DNA from: QHWK01 sp035315685
Lineage (GTDB): Bacteria; Acidobacteriota; Vicinamibacteria; Vicinamibacterales; CAVVIG01
Direction: 5' to 3'
DNA: 47,360 nt
Assembly (NCBI GenBank): GCA_035315685.1
Contig: DATFXR010000082.1
Span: 1 to 47,360 of the forward strand
The notes beneath the pieces are model-generated. The model did not search any database. It saw only the letters and a program-made list of their open reading frames with translations, and was not told where the DNA came from. Positions 43,659-47,360 of the stretch are shown here, piece by piece. Positions within the stretch are counted from its first letter, which is position 1, and every line of letters starts with the position of its first letter. The translations under genes and the position numbers were made by a program.

Positions 43659-45551
43659 GTGAAATACGCATCGGCTGTCGTCCGGCTCCTGGTCAGTCTA
43701 ATCATCGCAGCGGCGGCAACCGCGAGCGCCTGCAACCGAATGGACCGCTCCGATGGCGCCGGCGCTGCCGGACGCGCCGGCGCGACCGGCGCAGACAAGT
43801 ATCCGGAACCGCGCTGGCCTTCATATTTCAAACCGCCGAAGACCGTCGACGATCTGATGCCTGCGGCACGCTCGCTGGTCCGCAATCAATCGGGCCTGCA
43901 GGGCAAAGGAATGGGCATTCTCACAGCCGGCGAGTCGGTTCTCATCGTCGCGAACAACGATGCCGATCCGATGGTGATCGAGGCAATTCGGCGCGCGCTC
44001 GTCGAACGCAGGGTCACGCCGCACATCAAGTTCGTCTATGAAATGTCGGGCGAGACGAAGGAGGAGGCTGACGCACGGGTCATCAGGCGCGACAAGGGCC
44101 ACGCGATTGCCAAAGCCGGAATCTATCAGGCCTCGCAGTGGATCGAGAATCAATTCCCGAACCCGGCCGAGCCGAAAGCCTACTTGCAGAAGCGGAGGCC
44201 TGACGTCTACCAGGAGTTGTTCCCCGGCGAAACCGGCGATGTGAAGTTCGACCCCAACGGACCGAAGCAGCGGCCTCGCGGTGAAGCGGCTGGCGGCGGC
44301 GGCGAAGATGTCGACACCGGGCAGGCGACGAGCACCGATTACCGCAGCCGCAACGCCGTCGGCGACGGGATCAAAAAGTATCTGACCGCGCATCCCGAGA
44401 TTCGCGGCGTGTTCTGGGGACAGGGTGGCAGCACCGGGTTGAGGCGTCAGCTGTATCCGATGTCCGACAAGTTCCTCGGCACGTTCATCACCGATAACGT
44501 GTACAACCTGCAAAGCCAGATGTCGACCTATCCGGGCGATGTGTGGCAGCTTGCCGAAGAGCAACTGCTCGAGCCAATCGTCTACGTCGATCGGATGGAA
44601 GCGAAGGATCCAGAGGGCCTCGACGTCTCGGCCGACATCACCGACGAGATGGCACAGCGGTGGGCGTCAGGCGCGTATCAGCGCGGACACCTGTACATGT
44701 TCCCGAACCAGGCAACCGGACGCTTCGGCTACTCGTTCGTCAACTATCCGGCGTTCCAGCAGAAGTGGCTGCCGCGCGAGCCGATCGCGCGCATCAACGG
44801 GATCATCGCTGGCACACAGGGGCACGGCGGGTTCTATCCGCGCTGGGAGATCGCCTTCAAGGACGGTTTCATCTCCGACGTGAAAGGCGGCGGCGCGCAG
44901 GGCGACGCGCTGAAAGAGTTCATCCATTGGGACAAGCTGAACCGCATGACGTATCCGTACCACAATCAGCCCGGATTCTGGTACTTGTATGAAATCGCCT
45001 TCGGCTCACATCCGAAGGCGTTTCGTCATCCAATTCCCCTGCTCAAGACGGGCAACACGAGCCCGGACCGCGTCCGCAGCGGCGTCATCCACTGGGGCCT
45101 CGGCATCCGGTTGTGGCACGATCCTGACGCGCCGACCGAATCAAAAGTGTGGCGCGAGTTCAGTGAGAAGAACAACGTGCCATTCGATCACGGCTGGCAC
45201 ACACACACCTACTTCACGACCTATAGAGTCCGCCTGCGGAATGCGAACAAGTGGGTGACGATCCTCGACAAGGGCCACATGGTGAGCCTCGACAATCCCG
45301 AAGTGAGGGCGCTCGCATCGCGGTACGGCGATCCGAACTACCTGCTGACGGAAGACTTCATTCCGGAAGTTCCGGGGATCAACGCGCCGGGCGATTATCT
45401 GAAGGACTACGCGCCCGATCCGGGCGGCTACTCGTTGAAGGTGCTCGACCGCGCGATGAAGGGGACTTACGATCACTACTTCCCCGGCGCAGGCGCGAAG
45501 ATCACATTTAACGCGCCCGCTCCGGGCACCTTGGCGAGAGGTGGGCAATAA
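43659..45551 (+). CDS. Lipoprotein of unknown function, distantly aminopeptidase M29-like
   Basis: The 630-residue protein has an N-terminal lipoprotein signal with lipobox ASAC (Cys25) and a low-complexity linker (SDGAGAAGRAGATGADK). The segment GMGILTAGESVLIVANNDADPMVIEAIRRA and the C-terminal-third region GIIAGTQGHGGFYPRWEIAF-KDG, with FWYLYEIAFGSHPKAF, faintly resemble M29 metallo-aminopeptidases (AmpS/PepS), but I cannot confirm a metal site. GTG 43659 is chosen because AGGAGG lies 6 bp upstream; GTG 43638 is longer but has no ribosome site. It is followed 2 bp later by the putative UxxC selenoprotein. Confidence 0.7.
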   Translation: MKYASAVVRLLVSLIIAAAATASACNRMDRSDGAGAAGRAGATGADKYPEPRWPSYFKPPKTVDDLMPAARSLVRNQSGLQGKGMGILTAGESVLIVANNDADPMVIEAIRRALVERRVTPHIKFVYEMSGETKEEADARVIRRDKGHAIAKAGIYQASQWIENQFPNPAEPKAYLQKRRPDVYQELFPGETGDVKFDPNGPKQRPRGEAAGGGGEDVDTGQATSTDYRSRNAVGDGIKKYLTAHPEIRGVFWGQGGSTGLRRQLYPMSDKFLGTFITDNVYNLQSQMSTYPGDVWQLAEEQLLEPIVYVDRMEAKDPEGLDVSADITDEMAQRWASGAYQRGHLYMFPNQATGRFGYSFVNYPAFQQKWLPREPIARINGIIAGTQGHGGFYPRWEIAFKDGFISDVKGGGAQGDALKEFIHWDKLNRMTYPYHNQPGFWYLYEIAFGSHPKAFRHPIPLLKTGNTSPDRVRSGVIHWGLGIRLWHDPDAPTESKVWREFSEKNNVPFDHGWHTHTYFTTYRVRLRNANKWVTILDKGHMVSLDNPEVRALASRYGDPNYLLTEDFIPEVPGINAPGDYLKDYAPDPGGYSLKVLDRAMKGTYDHYFPGAGAKITFNAPAPGTLARGGQ

Positions 45552-45553
45552 GG

Positions 45554-46135
45554 ATGATGTCGCGCGCTCGCATCGCGTGCACGGTCGCGACGATCGCGGC
45601 CGTGCTGACGGTGCACCCGTTTGCGGCGCCGCCGCTGCCGCACTTGCGCGGCATCGGCGAGGTTCGCGATTGGTTCAACGCCGGCAACGGGCACGTGCGC
45701 CTGATCCTGCTCCTCTCACCGACATGACCGACGTGCGTCGCCGGCGCCCGGTGGGCGCAGAACGATCTCCTTGCGAAGATTCCCGCTGCCGACGTGCGTG
45801 TGTTCGTCGTCTGGTTCCGAATGTATCCGGGCGACGAAGAGTCACGTTGGCCGCATGAGATCCTCCTCGACCGGCGCGTGCTACAGCTGTGGGACGAACC
45901 GAAGTCGGCGGGGCGCTGGTTCATGACCCATCTGTCCGACCTGAAGCCGTCGCGCGGCGGCGACGGGCGTTTCCCGCAACGTGATGATGCGCTGTGGGAC
46001 AGCTACCTCCTGTTCGATCGCAACGCAACCTGGAACAGCACGCCAACCGGCATTTTGAGCTGGGGCTTCACGGTGATGCGCACGCGCGCCAAGCTTGCCG
46101 AGGACCTGCAATGGGCCCTTGCCAGCAACCGCTGA
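45554..46135 (+). CDS. Secreted thioredoxin-like protein, putative selenoprotein (UxxC, TGA = Sec58)
   Basis: From ATG 45554 (or 45557) the frame gives a signal peptide (RIACTVATIAAVLTVHPFAA) and then VRLILLLSPT followed by TGA at 45725-45727 and PTCVAGARWAQNDLLAKIP. Read as selenocysteine this makes Sec58-Pro-Thr-Cys61 right after a hydrophobic beta strand, the position of the redox motif in thioredoxin folds. The frame continues to 46135 with ADVRVFVVWFRMYP and RRVLQLWDEPKSAGRWF, typical of the family's later strands. Stopping at the TGA would leave only 57 residues, and the rest would have no start codon at the right place. It lies 2 bp after the lipoprotein gene. A 6-bp hairpin with a GGT loop follows the TGA. 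Confidence 0.75.
45744..45758 (+). promoter_or_regulatory. Putative SECIS hairpin of the UxxC gene (GCGCCC-GGT-GGGCGC)
   Basis: A perfect 6-bp GC stem carries the three-base loop GGT, which starts 22 nt after the TGA. The loop begins with G, and GGU resembles the loop of the well-studied E. coli fdhF element. Sequence and spacing differ from the NHL elements but obey the same rules. Confidence 0.6.
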
Positions 46136-46318
46136 TCATCGACTGCCATGGCCGACTCAATTCACGGGTCCCTGTGAACCCCGGGTTGCCGATTCACTGC
46201 GACTTGCAACCAACACTGACTTCCACCATTTGAGGATGTTCGCATCGTGCCGTTCTGTACACCGCCTGAGCGCAGTTGGGCCAAGGACGCTTCAGCCAAC
46301 AAGGCAAGGAGGCAATTC

Positions 46319-47344
46319 ATGAGAACGCGTTTGCCTCGATGGGTCGTGGCAGGTCTCTGCTTCGTGTGCGGCACCGGCGCCGCACACGCGCAAACGGTGA
46401 AGCTCACACCGCTCGGTCAGACCGCCGGGGAACTCGCGGCGTTCGATCGCGCGGTCCTGTTCGAGGATCCAACGGGCGTGCGGATTCTCTACGATCCCGG
46501 GCCGACGGTATCAGCGACCGATCCGAGGCTCGGCGCCGTGCACGTCATTCTGGTCAGCCATGGACACGGCGATCACCTCGGAGTGACTCCGCAAATCGCA
46601 GCTGCCAAGAATGCGGCGGTCATCGCCGCGCCGGACCTCGCGAGTTTCATCGGGAAAAAAATTCAGGCGATCGCGGGTTCTCCGACGCCGGCGTGCCCCC
46701 CGCCGCCCATTTCGCCGACCGGCAACGGGTCGAACTCAATGACGGTTCCACGGCCAACGGCGTGCACCGCGCTGCTCGGAATCAGCGGCGAGCGTACCAT
46801 TTCGAATGGAGGCCCCGCCATCGAGATCGCGACCGTGCCGGCGAACCATGACAGCAGCGCCGCCGCCGCCACGCTGTCGGAGCCGCTGAAGACCGAGCTT
46901 ACGACTGATGGCCTGACGGCATACCTCGATCCGGCGAACGGTTTCATCGTGAGATTCACCAACGGCCTCTCGGTGTACCTCACCGGCGATACCGGGTTCA
47001 CCGCCGAAATGGAGACGATCATCCGCGAGTTCTATCGGCCATCCCTGATGATCATCAATATCGGCGACCTCTTCACTACCGGGCCGGAGGCAGCGGCGTT
47101 CGCGACGACGCGGCTGGTCAGACCGCGCGCCGTGATCCCGTCTCACGTGAACGAAGCCGCGACGACCGGCGGCGCCGTCAATCCTGGTTCGCGAACGGCC
47201 CGTTTCATCGCGGCGGTTGAACGGACCGGACGCGGCGACGATCGCGGCGACGAAGGCCACGGCCGCATCGTCGTGCACGTGCCGAAGAGCGGTGTCACGA
47301 TGGAGTTCGACGCGCGCGGCTCGTGCGTGAACGGCTGCTCGTAA
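46319..47344 (+). CDS. Secreted MBL-fold metallo-hydrolase
   Basis: The 341-residue protein has a signal peptide (LPRWVVAGLCFVCGTGAAHA) and the metallo-beta-lactamase motif SHGHGDH (His81, His83, Asp85, His86), followed by VPANHDSS, YLTGDTGF (Asp bridging ligand) and IPSHVNE, which complete a two-metal site. The family resembles UlaG-like hydrolases, but a Pro- and Ser-rich insert (GSPTPACPPPPISPTGNGSN) interrupts the middle. AAGGAGG precedes ATG 46319 at good spacing. The 46136-46318 gap upstream holds no gene I can support. The substrate is unknown. Confidence 0.9.
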   Translation: MRTRLPRWVVAGLCFVCGTGAAHAQTVKLTPLGQTAGELAAFDRAVLFEDPTGVRILYDPGPTVSATDPRLGAVHVILVSHGHGDHLGVTPQIAAAKNAAVIAAPDLASFIGKKIQAIAGSPTPACPPPPISPTGNGSNSMTVPRPTACTALLGISGERTISNGGPAIEIATVPANHDSSAAAATLSEPLKTELTTDGLTAYLDPANGFIVRFTNGLSVYLTGDTGFTAEMETIIREFYRPSLMIINIGDLFTTGPEAAAFATTRLVRPRAVIPSHVNEAATTGGAVNPGSRTARFIAAVERTGRGDDRGDEGHGRIVVHVPKSGVTMEFDARGSCVNGCS

Positions 47345-47360
47345 CGAGGTCAGAGGTCAG

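Noticed and set aside
46127..46137. Short match (CCGCTGATCAT) to sequence at about 3830 as a repeat or mobile-element end
   Set aside because: Only about 11 bases match and nothing else around the two positions is similar.
1..47360. CRISPR arrays, tRNA or rRNA genes, prophage
   Set aside because: No direct-repeat arrays, no tRNA or rRNA sequence and no phage structural genes were seen.

Overview
The window is GC-rich, densely packed bacterial DNA. Its three Oar-like TonB receptors with carboxypeptidase-regulatory N-termini, secreted bicupins and NHL-type propellers suggest a soil Acidobacteriota bacterium, probably Vicinamibacteria. That placement is inference from gene content; there is no rRNA or tRNA here.

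Layout. (1) 1-4.2 kb: part of a multi-pass membrane protein, a TonB receptor missing its N-terminus, and a decayed transposase fragment. (2) 4.3-16.8 kb: a catabolic island for an aromatic (phthalate-like) acid. It has a PanB-like protein with an altered active site, a broken alpha/beta hydrolase, a 4,5-dihydroxyphthalate decarboxylase homologue, two class II aldolase/decarboxylases, an FAD hydroxylase, a three-gene Rieske operon with a separate ferredoxin, a zinc alcohol dehydrogenase, a GntR/FCD regulator and a DASS carboxylate transporter. (3) 16.9-24.5 kb: secreted proteins (heavy-metal-binding domain protein, two bicupins, an EF-hand/helical protein) and a complete TonB receptor. (4) 24.7-30.2 kb: a tightly coupled MoxR/DUF58/VWA (Bat-type) operon. 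(5) 30.3-47.3 kb: two divergent blocks. The minus block is TonB receptor, NHL propeller, secreted alpha/beta hydrolase. The plus block is NHL propeller, FtsX-like permease, ABC ATPase, lipoprotein, thioredoxin-like protein and MBL-fold hydrolase.

Main discovery. Both NHL propeller genes are cut at the same point by an in-frame TGA, and the reading frame continues with conserved sequence. Each TGA is followed by the same two hairpins; the first shows a compensatory base-pair change between copies and the second is an identical 7-bp stem whose AGGTT loop starts 30 nt after the TGA. A third gene, a secreted thioredoxin-like protein, has TGA in the first position of a UxxC motif, followed by a 6-bp stem with a GGT loop 22 nt downstream. 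These match the layout of bacterial SECIS elements. I infer three selenocysteine proteins, two of them beta-propellers, clustered with a TonB receptor and an ABC system. Ordinary gene callers would split or truncate all three.

Regulation. A 15-bp palindrome of the type AAAGGTnnGACCWWT occurs seven times, at or near the starts of the Rieske oxygenase/ferredoxin pair, the alcohol dehydrogenase, the GntR/transporter pair, the first bicupin, two TonB receptors and the Bat and NHL operons. It fits the GTnnnAC core of FadR-type GntR operators, and the only such regulator here (14474-15196) has one in its own promoter region, so the window looks like a single regulon linking uptake, catabolism and the selenoprotein cluster. 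Several promoters place transcription starts only a few bases from the start codon.
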